NCBI GenBank assembly: GCA_947374865.1
Contig: CANCDR010000006.1
Location: 62,001 to 126,000 of the forward strand
DNA: 64,000 nucleotides
Reading direction: 5' to 3'
Origin: Oxalobacteraceae bacterium
Lineage (GTDB): Bacteria; Pseudomonadota; Gammaproteobacteria; Burkholderiales; Burkholderiaceae_D
The notes beneath the pieces were generated by a model that was not told the origin of the DNA, did not search any database, and was given only the letters and a program-made list of their open reading frames with translations. How positions within the stretch are numbered: position 1 is the first letter of the stretch; each line of letters begins with the position of its first letter. Below are positions 1-8,665 of this stretch, one piece after another. A program made the position numbers and the translations under genes.

Positions 1-103
1 TGAGATTCGAGCTAGTGGTGCAGTAACAGTCTGTCATTCCTTTCTTGGTTCTATCACGATGTATCGGGCGAGAGCCCATTTAACTGTATGTATAGGAAAT
101 GTA

Positions 104-307
104 ATGGCAACTGGTATCGTAAAATGGTTCAATGACGCTAAAGGCTTCGGCTTTATCACTCCGGACGAAGGCGGCGAAGATCTGTTCGCTCACTTCTCGG
201 CTATCCAGTCGAACGGCTTCAAGTCATTGCAAGAAAACCAACGCGTCTCGTTCGAAGTCACTGCTGGTCCTAAGGGCAAGCAAGCATCGAACATTCAACC
301 TATCTAA
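104..307 (+). CDS. cspA: Cold shock protein, CspA family
   Basis: A 67-residue single-domain cold shock protein that binds single-stranded nucleic acid and melts RNA secondary structure. Both RNA-binding motifs are present: RNP1 KGFGFI at residues 13-18 and RNP2 LFAHF at 27-31, with KWF at 7-9. The length is exactly that of the family. I chose the ATG at 104 because the protein then begins MATGIVKWF and an AGGA-type ribosome site lies 6-9 bases upstream; the reading frame is open further upstream but that part has no family similarity. It is monocistronic, closed by a strong terminator. Bacteria of this group carry several csp paralogues, so cold-inducibility of this copy cannot be told from sequence. 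Confidence 0.95.
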   Translation: MATGIVKWFNDAKGFGFITPDEGGEDLFAHFSAIQSNGFKSLQENQRVSFEVTAGPKGKQASNIQPI

Positions 308-328
308 TAGGCTGAATCTAGCGAATAA

Positions 329-358
329 AAATCCCCGGTTCGCCGGGGATTTTTTTTG
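329..358 (+). terminator. Rho-independent terminator after the cold shock gene
   Basis: Perfect GC-rich inverted repeat: atccccgg (331-338) pairs with ccggggat (343-350) around a short ttcg-type loop, followed directly by a run of eight T residues. Confidence 0.9.
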
Positions 359-633
359 GCCTTTTTTTTGATGCCGCCCAAGCTATGCAGCCGCTGCATG
401 GCAGCTACATAGCGTGTTCATCGTTGCTAAATACCCGCTAAATACCCGCACACAAATACTTCGACAGCGCAGCAGCCAATTGGTCCTGCTCAGCGCTGCG
501 CGTCAACTATAACGCTATAATGCTTGATTACGCGGTCCATGAAGTGCGCGCTTCACTTTTTGGACGGCAGGATTTCACCACCGGCACCCCATTTTTTTCC
601 TCGATTACTTTACGCTAATACAGGAGCTTTCCC
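359..633 (+). promoter_or_regulatory. Upstream region of aceB with a candidate -10 box
   Basis: There is no gene between the csp terminator and malate synthase. A perfect TATAAT lies at 516-521, about 110 bases before the aceB start, but I see no convincing -35 hexamer at standard spacing, so the promoter call is tentative. An 11-base unit GCTAAATACCC is repeated in tandem at 426-436 and 437-447. An AGGAG ribosome site at 621-625 sits in front of aceB. Confidence 0.35.
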
Positions 634-2217
634 ATGGCACTTCAACTTCCAGCAGGTATGCAAATTACGGGCGACATCAAGCCCGGCTTCGACGCGATTC
701 TTTCGCCAGAGGCGCTCGCGCTCGTTGCCAAACTCGCGCGCGCCTTTGAGCCGCGCCGTCTCGAATTAATGGCCGAACGCGTCACGGTCGCCAAACGTCT
801 GGATGCCGGCGGCACGCTTGATTTTCTGCCGACTACCAAGCATATCCGTGAAGGCGACTGGAAAATCGCCCCGATCCCCAAGGCGCTCGAATGCCGTCGG
901 GTGGAGATCACGGGCCCGGTCGAGCGCAAGATGGTCATCAATGCCTTTAATTCGGGCGCTGATGCCTACATGACCGATTTCGAAGATTCGAATACGCCAA
1001 ACTGGGATAACCAGGTCAGCGGCCATATCAATCTGAACGACGCGATTCGTCGCACGATCAGCCTTGAGCAAAATGGCAAATCCTATAAGCTCAATGACAA
1101 AATCGCCACCTTGTTGGTGCGCCCGCGCGGCTGGCATATGGAAGAAAAACATGTGCTCCTGGATGGCAAACGCATCTCGGGCGGTATCTTTGACTTTGCC
1201 CTTTTCATGGTCCACAACGCCAAGGAATTATTAGCGCGCGGTGCGGGTCCTTACTTCTACCTGCCGAAACTGGAGTCGCATCTGGAAGCGCGGCTGTGGA
1301 ATGACATCTTCGTCATGACCCAACAAGAGCTCGGTCTGGCACAAGGTACCATCAAGGCCACAGTCCTGATTGAAACCATCAATGCGGCCTTCGAGATGGA
1401 TGAAATTCTCTACGAATTGCGCGAGCACAGCGCGGGTCTGAATGCCGGACGTTGGGATTACATTTTTTCCTGCATTAAAAAATTCAAGCTCGATAAAAAC
1501 TTCTGTCTGGCTGATCGCGCCAAGGTCACCATGACCGCGCCTTTCATGCGTTCGTATGCGCTGCTATTACTCAAGACCTGTCACTTCCGCGGTGCCCCAG
1601 CCATGGGCGGTATGGCCGCACTGATTCCGATCAAAAACGATCCGGAGAAAAATGCGATCGCCATGGGCGGCGTGCAAGTCGATAAGGCGCGCGACGCTGA
1701 CGATGGTTACGACGGCGGCTGGGTAGCCCATCCGGGTCTGGTCGATCTGGCTATGACCGAATTTAAACGCGTATTGGGTGACCGGCCGAACCAGTTTGAT
1801 AAGCAGCGTCCCGATGTGCACGTTGCCGCCGCTGACCTGCTCAATTTTAAGCCGGAGACCCCGATCACCGAGGCGGGTCTGCGTTACAACATCAACGTCG
1901 GCATCCATTATCTGGGTGCCTGGCTAGCCGGTAATGGCTGTGTCCCGATCCATAATCTAATGGAAGATGCGGCGACCGCCGAGATCAGCCGCAGTCAGGT
2001 CTGGCAGTGGATTCGTACACCCAAGGGCGTGCTCGACGATGGCCGCAAAGTGACCGTTGAGATGGTGCGCGGTTTGATTCCGCAGGAGCTGGTGAAGGTC
2101 AAGGAAATCGCCGGCAATGGTCCGACTTATGACCGCGCCGCGCAAATTTTTGAGCAGATGTCGACCTCGGACGACTTTGCAGAATTTTTGACGCTGCCAC
2201 TGTACGAAGAAATATGA
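634..2217 (+). CDS. aceB: Malate synthase A
   Basis: Condenses glyoxylate with acetyl-CoA to malate and CoA, the second step of the glyoxylate shunt, in the cytoplasm. At 527 residues it has the size of the A isoform (about 530) and lacks the large insertion of malate synthase G. The family signature runs around residues 99-124 with the DFEDSNTP block; RPRGWH at 163-168 carries the catalytic Arg, and the MEDAATAEISR block around 443-453 carries the C-terminal catalytic acid. The start ATG is preceded by AGGAG at a good distance. No isocitrate lyase gene is in the window, so the shunt partner is elsewhere. The gene stands alone and ends at a strong bidirectional terminator. Confidence 0.97.
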   Translation: MALQLPAGMQITGDIKPGFDAILSPEALALVAKLARAFEPRRLELMAERVTVAKRLDAGGTLDFLPTTKHIREGDWKIAPIPKALECRRVEITGPVERKMVINAFNSGADAYMTDFEDSNTPNWDNQVSGHINLNDAIRRTISLEQNGKSYKLNDKIATLLVRPRGWHMEEKHVLLDGKRISGGIFDFALFMVHNAKELLARGAGPYFYLPKLESHLEARLWNDIFVMTQQELGLAQGTIKATVLIETINAAFEMDEILYELREHSAGLNAGRWDYIFSCIKKFKLDKNFCLADRAKVTMTAPFMRSYALLLLKTCHFRGAPAMGGMAALIPIKNDPEKNAIAMGGVQVDKARDADDGYDGGWVAHPGLVDLAMTEFKRVLGDRPNQFDKQRPDVHVAAADLLNFKPETPITEAGLRYNINVGIHYLGAWLAGNGCVPIHNLMEDAATAEISRSQVWQWIRTPKGVLDDGRKVTVEMVRGLIPQELVKVKEIAGNGPTYDRAAQIFEQMSTSDDFAEFLTLPLYEEI

Positions 2218-2244
2218 TGTTCCGGACCGTCAGGGTCTGGAGGT

Positions 2245-2275
2245 AAAAAAAGCAGCCTTCGCAGGCTGCTTTTTT
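2245..2275. terminator. Bidirectional terminator between aceB and the DUF1993 gene
   Basis: Perfect stem AGCAGCCT (2251-2258) / AGGCTGCT (2263-2270) with a tcgc loop. A T run follows on the plus strand and an A run precedes it, so it can end transcription from both the convergent genes. Confidence 0.88.
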
Positions 2276-2308
2276 CATGTCCGAGAACTTAGTGCAGATC
2301 TGCCGGGT

Positions 2309-2818
2309 TTAAATCCCGCCCAGATAATCACCTTTGCTCAGTTCCACGCCATTGTGGCGCAGAATGGCGTAGGCGGCGGTGACGTGAAAGTAAAAGTTAG
2401 GCAAGGCAAAGTTGAGCAGGTAATCCTGACCGACGAAATCGAGAATCCGTTCCGGACCGGCCGGTACTGAAATGGCGCGCTCTTCGCTGCCGTTGATCTT
2501 CTCAGCCGGGATGGTCTGGATGAAGGCAATGGTTTTGCTGATGCGGGCCTGCAGGTCGGCTAAACTTTGTTCCTGGTCTTCGTATTTAGGATTCTCGACA
2601 CCGGCCAGACGGGCGCAGGCACCCTTGGCGAAATCGCAGCTGACCTGAATCTGCCGCGTGAGGGTGAACATATTGGGAAACAGACGCGATTGCAGCAGGA
2701 CTGTCGGATCAATTTTTTTGTCCGCGGCGTGGCTAGCAGTTTTGTCCAGAATGGCTGACAGGGCCGTCAGGGCTTTGATGAATACTGGGGTCGATGCGGC
2801 GTACATTGAAATGGCCAT
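2309..2818 (-). CDS. DUF1993 family protein
   Basis: A 169-residue cytoplasmic protein that matches the DUF1993 family, starting MAISMYAAS and ending with the conserved region FALPNFYFHVTAAYAILRH followed by GV-LGK/SKGDYLG. The family is predicted to have a DinB-like helical bundle; its biochemical role is not established. No signal peptide or membrane segment is seen. The length matches the family. The gene is transcribed convergently to aceB and divergently from the molybdenum hydroxylase gene, with a 155-base upstream gap. It is probably a monocistronic housekeeping or stress gene, but nothing in the context defines a function. Confidence 0.85.
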   Translation of the reverse strand: MAISMYAASTPVFIKALTALSAILDKTASHAADKKIDPTVLLQSRLFPNMFTLTRQIQVSCDFAKGACARLAGVENPKYEDQEQSLADLQARISKTIAFIQTIPAEKINGSEERAISVPAGPERILDFVGQDYLLNFALPNFYFHVTAAYAILRHNGVELSKGDYLGGI

Positions 2819-2973
2819 GAGAGTCTCCGTGCGTGAAGTTGAAAAAATAAGTCAGTCAATAATTCGGTAAAGCGGTCGATATCGTAACAAACGGATAATA
2901 ACTGATGCACACCATTCCTGCTCCACGGTGATTAAAATTCGCGTAGCATAGAGCGAATGAATTTGAAAAAGAG

Positions 2974-5241
2974 ATGCCTGCCATGATAAGTAAAGCCTCG
3001 CGCAATAAATCCCGTCGCCGTTTCCTTCTTGGCGGACTTGGCCTGACTGGCGCCATGATCCTAGGCTGGGGTTTCATGCCCCCTCGTCAGCGGATGAATC
3101 TGTCGGATCGACTGGCGCCCACGGAAGACTTGATTCCCCTGAACGGCTGGATCCGTATCGCGAAGGATAATTCCATCATGCTGGCCATGCCGCGCAGCGA
3201 AATGGGGCAGGGCGTGCATACGGCCTTGCCGATGATGGTGGCTGAAGAGCTCGATGTGCCCTTATCGATGGTCAATATTGAGCAGGCGCCGGTGGATAAA
3301 ATTTTCGGAAATGTGTCGATGATGACGGATGGGCTGCCGTTTCATCCGGATGACGACGGCATTGTCAAAAACACGGCGGTCTGGCTGACGGCCAAATTCG
3401 CCCGCGAACTGGGCTTGAATGTGACCGGTGGCTCGTCGAGCATGAAGGATGCCTGGGGTTCTGCGCGGATTGCGGCTGCGACGGCGCGCCGGATGCTCAT
3501 CGAAGCCGCAGCCAAAAAATGGCATGTCAAACAACGCGAATGTGTGAGCGAGGACGGCTTCGTCCTCCACCCGCCGACCGGCAAACGCGAAAGCTATGGC
3601 GAACTGGCCGCGCTGGCGGCGTTCAGCGAGCCGGAAGACGTGCGGCCCAAGGATCCCAAAAAATACCGCATCATCGGCACCGATCAGCCGCGCCGTGATA
3701 CGCCCGTCAAGGTCAATGGCAGTGCCGTGTTTGGCCTTGATGCACGTCCACTGGGCCTGATTTATGCCGCGGTCAAGATGTGTCCCATCATTGGCGGTCG
3801 GGTAAAGAGCTTTGATGCGGCACCGATTTTGGGGATGCCTGGGGTGCTGCATTCGCTGGATTACTCGGCCGAGGCGAATGCCGCGGCCGGCGTAGCGGTC
3901 TTGGCGCGCACCTGGTGGCAGGCTAAAAAAGCGCTGGCTGCCATGCCGGTAGTGTGGGAAGACGGCCCCAATACCGGCCTCAGTACCGAATCGGTATTTG
4001 CCGATCTGAAGAAAAAACTCGACACCGAAGAGGGCTATACTTATTTTAAGCGCGGTGATATGGAGTCGGTCAAGGCGGGCGCTAAGGTGATCAAGGCGGA
4101 GTATCGTGCGCCTTTCCTGGCCCATGCCACGATGGAGCCGATTAACTGTACCGCGCAGGTCTGGAATGGTAAGGTCAATCTGTGGGTATCGACTCAGGTG
4201 CCCAGCCTGTGCATTGCGGCCGCCGCTGAGGTGGCCAAGGTCGATAAAGATCAGGTATCACTGACCGTCACCTATCTGGGTGGTGGCTTTGGACGCCGGC
4301 TTGAAATTGACATGGTGCGTCAGGCCGTCGCGATCGCCATGAGCGCAGGCGGATCGCCGGTGCAGGTGATCTGGTCACGCGAAGACGACATCGCCCACGA
4401 TATGTTCCGCCCAGCGGCCATGGCACGCTTTACGGCGGCCTTGAATGGCGCTGGCAACGTGCTCTCGTGGGATAACAAATCAGCCAGTGGTTCGGTCACA
4501 CAGCAGGTGATCGCGCGCAGCTTTGGCCTCACTGTCAGTGGGCCGGATAAATCGGCGGCAGAGGGTGAGTTTGACATTTCCTACGAAATTCCCAATTTAA
4601 AGGTAGCGCATGTGATCGCACCGACGCCGGTGCCGCTGGGTTTCTGGCGTTCGGTCGGACATTCCCATAACGCCTTTTTTACCGAGAGTTTTATCGATGA
4701 ACTCGCGCATGCCACAGGCAAGGGACCGGTTGATTTCCGCCGTGTGCTGCTACAGGAGCATCCACGCCATCTGGCTGTCCTCAACGCCGCCGTCAGCCTG
4801 GCCGGTACGCCGCCTGAGGGACGCGCGCATGGTGTGGCAGTCCATCAGTCCTTTGGCAGTATCGTCGCGCAAGTCGCCGAAGTGTCCGTTGATGGGGGAC
4901 TCATTCGCGTACACAAGGTAAGCTGTGCGGTCGACTGCGGCATGCCGATTAACTCGAACCTGATTTCGCAGCAGATGGAATCAGCGGTGACGTATGGCCT
5001 CACGGCGGCGCTGATGGGCGAGATCACGATTAAGGCTGGTCGGGTGGAGCAGTCTAATTTTCATGATTACCCATTGCTGCGCATGAACCAAATGCCGGTC
5101 GTCGAAACAGTCATCATCGATAGCACCGAGCCGCCCGAAGGCATGGGCGAACCTGGTGTACCGCCGATCGCACCGGCAGTCGCCAATGCGGTCTATATCC
5201 TCACCGGCAAACGGCTGCGCAGTCTGCCGCTGACACTGTAA
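2974..5241 (+). CDS. Molybdopterin-binding (large) subunit of an IorB/xanthine dehydrogenase-family oxidoreductase
   Basis: A 755-residue protein of the isoquinoline 1-oxidoreductase beta / aldehyde oxidase family, which hydroxylates N-heterocycles or aldehydes with a molybdenum-cytosine dinucleotide cofactor. The N-terminus holds a twin-arginine signal (SRRRFLLGG followed by a hydrophobic stretch at about residues 8-35), so the folded enzyme should be exported by Tat to the periplasm. The cofactor-binding GGGFGRR motif is at about 436-442, and the catalytic Glu lies in GMGEPG at about 724-729. The usual partners, a small [2Fe-2S] IorA subunit and a XdhC-type chaperone, are not beside it. The substrate cannot be told from sequence. 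modABC, which would feed molybdenum, lies 50 kb away in the same window. Confidence 0.88.
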   Translation: MPAMISKASRNKSRRRFLLGGLGLTGAMILGWGFMPPRQRMNLSDRLAPTEDLIPLNGWIRIAKDNSIMLAMPRSEMGQGVHTALPMMVAEELDVPLSMVNIEQAPVDKIFGNVSMMTDGLPFHPDDDGIVKNTAVWLTAKFARELGLNVTGGSSSMKDAWGSARIAAATARRMLIEAAAKKWHVKQRECVSEDGFVLHPPTGKRESYGELAALAAFSEPEDVRPKDPKKYRIIGTDQPRRDTPVKVNGSAVFGLDARPLGLIYAAVKMCPIIGGRVKSFDAAPILGMPGVLHSLDYSAEANAAAGVAVLARTWWQAKKALAAMPVVWEDGPNTGLSTESVFADLKKKLDTEEGYTYFKRGDMESVKAGAKVIKAEYRAPFLAHATMEPINCTAQVWNGKVNLWVSTQVPSLCIAAAAEVAKVDKDQVSLTVTYLGGGFGRRLEIDMVRQAVAIAMSAGGSPVQVIWSREDDIAHDMFRPAAMARFTAALNGAGNVLSWDNKSASGSVTQQVIARSFGLTVSGPDKSAAEGEFDISYEIPNLKVAHVIAPTPVPLGFWRSVGHSHNAFFTESFIDELAHATGKGPVDFRRVLLQEHPRHLAVLNAAVSLAGTPPEGRAHGVAVHQSFGSIVAQVAEVSVDGGLIRVHKVSCAVDCGMPINSNLISQQMESAVTYGLTAALMGEITIKAGRVEQSNFHDYPLLRMNQMPVVETVIIDSTEPPEGMGEPGVPPIAPAVANAVYILTGKRLRSLPLTL

Positions 5242-5303
5242 AAAAGACGAGTTCGACAGTGCGCAGGTTTCCCTAACTGATGAAAATGCGGTAAGCTGGC
5301 ATT

Positions 5304-5323
5304 TTACGAACGACCGTTCTTAA
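5304..5323. promoter_or_regulatory. TetR-type palindromic operator upstream of the SDR/thioesterase operon
   Basis: A nearly perfect palindrome: TTA-C-GAACG at 5304-5312, two-base centre AC, then CGTTC-T-TAA at 5315-5323. GAACG-NN-CGTTC is the typical shape of operators for TetR-family regulators of lipid metabolism. It lies about 50 bases before the first gene of the operon. No TetR gene is adjacent, so the regulator must be encoded elsewhere; its identity is an inference. Confidence 0.5.
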
Positions 5324-5369
5324 ATGACGGCGACGGCAGATCAATGTTAGATCGATTTTAGGAGACCGC

Positions 5370-6152
5370 ATGCGCACCCCTCAGCAATTATTCGACCTCA
5401 GTGGCAAGACCGCCTTAGTGACCGGCGGTTCGCGTGGCCTTGGTCTGCAGATCGCCGAGGCCTTGGGTGAGCAGGGTGCGCGGATCGTCATTTCATCGCG
5501 CAAGCAAGCGGATCTCGACGAATCCGTCATCCATCTCAAGGCGCGCGGCATCGATGCCTTCGCGATTGCCGCCGATCTGGGCCAAGACAGCGGCGTCACA
5601 CAGCTAGTCACGGCAGCGCTGGCTCAGCTGGGTCATATCGATATTCTGGTCAATAATGCCGGCGCTACCTGGGGTACGCCGGCCGAAGATCATCCCATCG
5701 AGGCCTGGGACAAGGTCATGAACCTAAACGTGCGCAGTATTTTTTTACTCTCCCAGGCAGTCGGTAAGGCCTCGATGATTCCGCGTCGTTACGGGCGGAT
5801 CATCAATGTGGCATCGATCGCCGGTTTGTCTGGCAATAGCCCGGGCACGCTGGAAACTATCAGCTACAACACCTCCAAAGGCGCATGCGTCAACTTTACC
5901 CGCACACTGGCCGGTGAATGGGGCAAATACGGCATTACCGTGAATGCCATTGCGCCCGGCTTTTTCCCTTCCAAAATGACCAAGGGCATTCTGGAAAAAC
6001 TCGGTAAGGAGAGCATGGCCGCCCACGCCCCCATGCAGCGCATCGGCGACGAAGAAGATTTGAAGGGTGCAGCGATTTTATTCGCCTCCGACGCAGGCAA
6101 ACACATCACGGGCCAGATTCTGGCTGTCGATGGCGGCGTGTCGGCGGTCTGA
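5370..6152 (+). CDS. SDR family NAD(P)-dependent oxidoreductase (FabG/gluconate dehydrogenase-like)
   Basis: A 260-residue classical short-chain dehydrogenase/reductase. The Rossmann motif TGGSRGLG is at residues 18-25, NNAG at about 94-97, and the catalytic Ser with Tyr166-x3-Lys170. It ends with the typical DGG segment. RBS AGGAG lies just before the ATG. It is first in a tight four-gene operon; its TGA stop overlaps the ATG of the thioesterase gene (ATGA-type junction), which suggests translational coupling. The substrate is not known; beta-hydroxyacyl or secondary alcohol oxidation would fit the acyl-thioesterase neighbour. Confidence 0.9.
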   Translation: MRTPQQLFDLSGKTALVTGGSRGLGLQIAEALGEQGARIVISSRKQADLDESVIHLKARGIDAFAIAADLGQDSGVTQLVTAALAQLGHIDILVNNAGATWGTPAEDHPIEAWDKVMNLNVRSIFLLSQAVGKASMIPRRYGRIINVASIAGLSGNSPGTLETISYNTSKGACVNFTRTLAGEWGKYGITVNAIAPGFFPSKMTKGILEKLGKESMAAHAPMQRIGDEEDLKGAAILFASDAGKHITGQILAVDGGVSAV

Positions 6153-6589
6153 TGGCGACGCCACCTTTGCCAGGGCAGGGCGCGCAGCCGTTTCCGATCG
6201 AAATCCCCTTTTTGCATGACATCGGCGTGGAGTTTTTAGGCGCTGCCGATGGTCGTGCCGAGGTCGCCCTCACGCTCGCGCCACGCCACATGAATAGCTG
6301 GGGCGTGACCCATGGCGGCATCATCATGACCCTGCTGGATGTGGTGATGGCCTTGTCGGGCCGTTCACTCGATCCGGATGCGCGCGCCGGGGTCACGGTC
6401 GAGATGAAGACCAGCTTCATGCAGCCAGGTGGTGTTGTCGGCGAGCGGATTGTCGCCCATGGTTTGGCCCTGCATCGCTCCACCACGATGGTCTTTTGCG
6501 AGGGTGAAATTCGCCGCGGCGATCAGCTAGTAGCCAAGGCCATGGGGACCTTTAAATATTTGAAGCGGATTTCGCCAAAAAAGGACTGA
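6152..6589 (+). CDS. PaaI family hotdog-fold thioesterase
   Basis: A 145-residue hotdog-fold acyl-CoA thioesterase of the PaaI/YbgC group, which hydrolyses (often aromatic or hydroxylated) acyl-CoA esters. The conserved THGG-x-(I)MTLLDVVMA helix region is at about residues 50-64, with the preceding MNSWGVTHGG segment typical of PaaI, and the beta strand VEMKTSFMQPG follows. The start codon overlaps the stop of the upstream SDR gene. Within the operon it points to a CoA-ester pathway, perhaps disposal of acyl-CoA by-products. The exact acyl group is not evident. Confidence 0.9.
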   Translation: MATPPLPGQGAQPFPIEIPFLHDIGVEFLGAADGRAEVALTLAPRHMNSWGVTHGGIIMTLLDVVMALSGRSLDPDARAGVTVEMKTSFMQPGGVVGERIVAHGLALHRSTTMVFCEGEIRRGDQLVAKAMGTFKYLKRISPKKD

Positions 6590-6595
6590 AGAAAT

Positions 6596-7498
6596 ATGAA
6601 AAATTTTAAAAACCGCGTTGCAGTTATTACCGGTGCCGGAAGTGGCTTCGGTCGTGAATTTGCATTGGTCGCGCAGCAGCTGGGCATGCGTTTGGTGTTG
6701 GCCGATGTGCAGCAAGATGCGCTCGACAAAACCGCCGCTGAACTCAGCGCGCTCGGTGCTGAGGTACTGGCTTGCCGCTGCGATGTGCGCATAGGGGAAG
6801 ACGTGCAAGCCTTGGCGGATGCGACGATGGCGCGCTTTGGTGGGGTGCATCTGTTGTTCAATAACGCCGGTGTTGGTTCGGGCGGACTGATCTGGGAAAA
6901 CACCGTCGCCGACTGGGAATGGGTCCTGGGCGTCAATCTGTGGGGCGTGATTCACGGTGTGCGCATCTTCACGCCGCTGATGCTGGCAACAGCCAAACAG
7001 GAGCCCGATTACGAGGGCTACATCGTCAACACCGCCTCGATGGCCGGCTTACTCAATCCGCCGACGATGGGCGTCTACAACGTCTCCAAACATGCGGTCG
7101 TCTCGCTCACGGAAACCCTGTATCACGATCTGGGTCTGGCGCAGGCGCCTATCGGTACCTCGGTGCTGTGTCCGTATTTTGTCCCGACCGGCATTCACCA
7201 GTCGCACCGGAATCGACCTGATGACGTTAAAAGCGGTCCCGTCACCGCCAGCCAGCGCGCCTCACAGTCGATGTCGGACAAGGCCGTCACGAGCGGTAAA
7301 GTCACCGCGGCACAGGTCGCTGAATGGACTTTTGATGCGATCCGTGAAGCGAAGTTTTATATTTTCTCCCACTCTGGCGCATTGAGCGGGGTGCAAACGC
7401 GGATGGAAGAAATCGTCAGCCAGACCAATCCCGGCGATCCGTATGCCAGCGCGCCACAGGTGCGTGAATTATTACAGGCTAAACTGAAAGCGGTTTAG
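6596..7498 (+). CDS. SDR family NAD(P)-dependent oxidoreductase
   Basis: A 300-residue short-chain dehydrogenase with TGAGSGFG at residues 12-19, NNAG at about 91-94 and catalytic Tyr161-x3-Lys165 in the segment GVYNVSKHAV. It is longer than the first SDR of the operon; the extra length is a C-terminal extension of about 50 residues after the substrate loop, as in SDRs acting on bulky substrates. It starts 6 bases after the thioesterase stop and ends 3 bases before the next gene, so it belongs to the same transcript. It is not a recent duplicate of the first SDR, since only the catalytic motifs are shared. Confidence 0.9.
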   Translation: MKNFKNRVAVITGAGSGFGREFALVAQQLGMRLVLADVQQDALDKTAAELSALGAEVLACRCDVRIGEDVQALADATMARFGGVHLLFNNAGVGSGGLIWENTVADWEWVLGVNLWGVIHGVRIFTPLMLATAKQEPDYEGYIVNTASMAGLLNPPTMGVYNVSKHAVVSLTETLYHDLGLAQAPIGTSVLCPYFVPTGIHQSHRNRPDDVKSGPVTASQRASQSMSDKAVTSGKVTAAQVAEWTFDAIREAKFYIFSHSGALSGVQTRMEEIVSQTNPGDPYASAPQVRELLQAKLKAV

Positions 7499-7501
7499 AA
7501 A

Positions 7502-8395
7502 ATGGGTGCATCGATTCGCTCAGGGCAGACTGCACAGCTAGCTAACGGCATTCGGCTGCACTACGCCAGCGCCGGACAGGCCGGTGCACCCTTGGTGCTC
7601 TTTCTACATGGGTTTCCAGAATTCTGGGGCGCATGGCAGGATCAGCTGGGCGAATTTGGCGACGATTACTTTGCCGTCGCGCCTGACTTACGCGGCTTCA
7701 ACCTGTCTGATCAGCCCGCTGATGCAGACCAATACCTGATTCAGCACATCGTCGAAGACCTGCGCTTGCTAGTTGCGCAGCTGGGTTATAAAAAATTTGT
7801 TTTGGTCGCACATGATTGGGGTGGCGCGGTGGCCTGGAATTTTGCCAATGCGCTGCCGGAGCTATTAGAACGTCTGATCATTATTAATTCGCCGCATCCG
7901 TATTTATTTGCTCAGGCGCTCGTCCACGACCCACTGCAGCGGGCCGCCAGCGATTACATGAACTGGCTGCGCGCTGCGGGATCAGAGACTGCGCTGGAAA
8001 AAAATGATTTCGCCCTGACAGAGGGATTTTTTTCGCGCAAGGGCCAGCCAGCCTGGTATTCCCCTGCAACGCGCGAGCAATACCATGCCTGCTGGACGCA
8101 TGGCTTACTAGGCGGGGTGAATTATTATCGTGCTTCGCCTCTGCATCCGCCTACGCCAGAGGACCCAGCACCGGCGCTACTCACCATTAGGAAGGAAGAT
8201 TTTCGTGTCCGTGTCCCGACCATGGTGATCTGGGGCGAACAGGATCAAGCCTTGCCTACGTCACTGCTCGATGGGCTCGAAGAGCTGGTCGACCAGGTGC
8301 GTATAGAGCGCATTCCGGAGGGTTCGCACTGGGTCGTGCACGAGCAGCCAGCGCGGATTAATCAGCTCTTGCGCCAATTTTTGACGGCGCCCTGA
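7502..8395 (+). CDS. Alpha/beta hydrolase, epoxide hydrolase-like
   Basis: A 297-residue alpha/beta hydrolase of the epoxide hydrolase / haloalkane dehalogenase branch. The oxyanion segment HGFPEFWGAW is near residues 35-44. The nucleophile elbow HDWGG has Asp105 rather than Ser, which points to epoxide hydrolase or dehalogenase chemistry and not esterase chemistry. The acid is probably Asp248 (WGEQD) and the base His276 (GSHWV). A cap domain lies between about 130 and 225. It is the last gene of the operon and is followed by a terminator. Its role together with two SDRs and a thioesterase suggests catabolism of an epoxidised or hydroxylated lipid-like compound, which is inference. Confidence 0.88.
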   Translation: MGASIRSGQTAQLANGIRLHYASAGQAGAPLVLFLHGFPEFWGAWQDQLGEFGDDYFAVAPDLRGFNLSDQPADADQYLIQHIVEDLRLLVAQLGYKKFVLVAHDWGGAVAWNFANALPELLERLIIINSPHPYLFAQALVHDPLQRAASDYMNWLRAAGSETALEKNDFALTEGFFSRKGQPAWYSPATREQYHACWTHGLLGGVNYYRASPLHPPTPEDPAPALLTIRKEDFRVRVPTMVIWGEQDQALPTSLLDGLEELVDQVRIERIPEGSHWVVHEQPARINQLLRQFLTAP

Positions 8396-8498
8396 AACCG
8401 ACCAAGTAATCGTTCTGTCAAAAATCGGCGCGGGTAAAATAAAAATCCAGTAAAATGCGGTCTCGAAGTTGAAGCACCTCCCGACCAGAGGCTGCAAC

Positions 8499-8533
8499 GA
8501 GCGACCTTTCACTTCAGGTCGCTCTTTGCTTTT
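8499..8533 (+). terminator. Rho-independent terminator of the SDR/thioesterase operon
   Basis: Perfect 9-base stem GAGCGACCT (8499-8507) / AGGTCGCTC (8516-8524), followed by tttgctttt. It separates the upstream operon from the tRNA-Leu gene. Confidence 0.82.
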
Positions 8534-8550
8534 GGCAGGGAAAAAACCCC

Positions 8551-8637
8551 GCGAGGATGGCGAAATTGGTAGACGCACCAGGTTTAGGTCCTGACGCCAG
8601 AAATGGTGTGGGGGTTCGAGTCCCCCTCCTCGCACCA
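8551..8637 (+). tRNA. tRNA-Leu (UAG anticodon)
   Basis: An 87-base class II tRNA with a full acceptor stem (GCGAGGA / TCCTCGC), a D-arm with GGTAGACGC, anticodon loop TTTAGGT with TAG, a long variable arm, T-arm GTTCGAG and encoded CCA. Very close in layout to enterobacterial leuW. It lies just upstream of tig. Confidence 0.96.
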
Positions 8638-8665
8638 CAGATTCTTTTATTTTTGGACGATTCAC

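Noticed and set aside
8603-8665. A longer in-frame N-terminus of trigger factor
   Set aside because: The extra 21 codons overlap the tRNA-Leu gene and do not resemble the family; the ATG at 8666 gives the normal protein.
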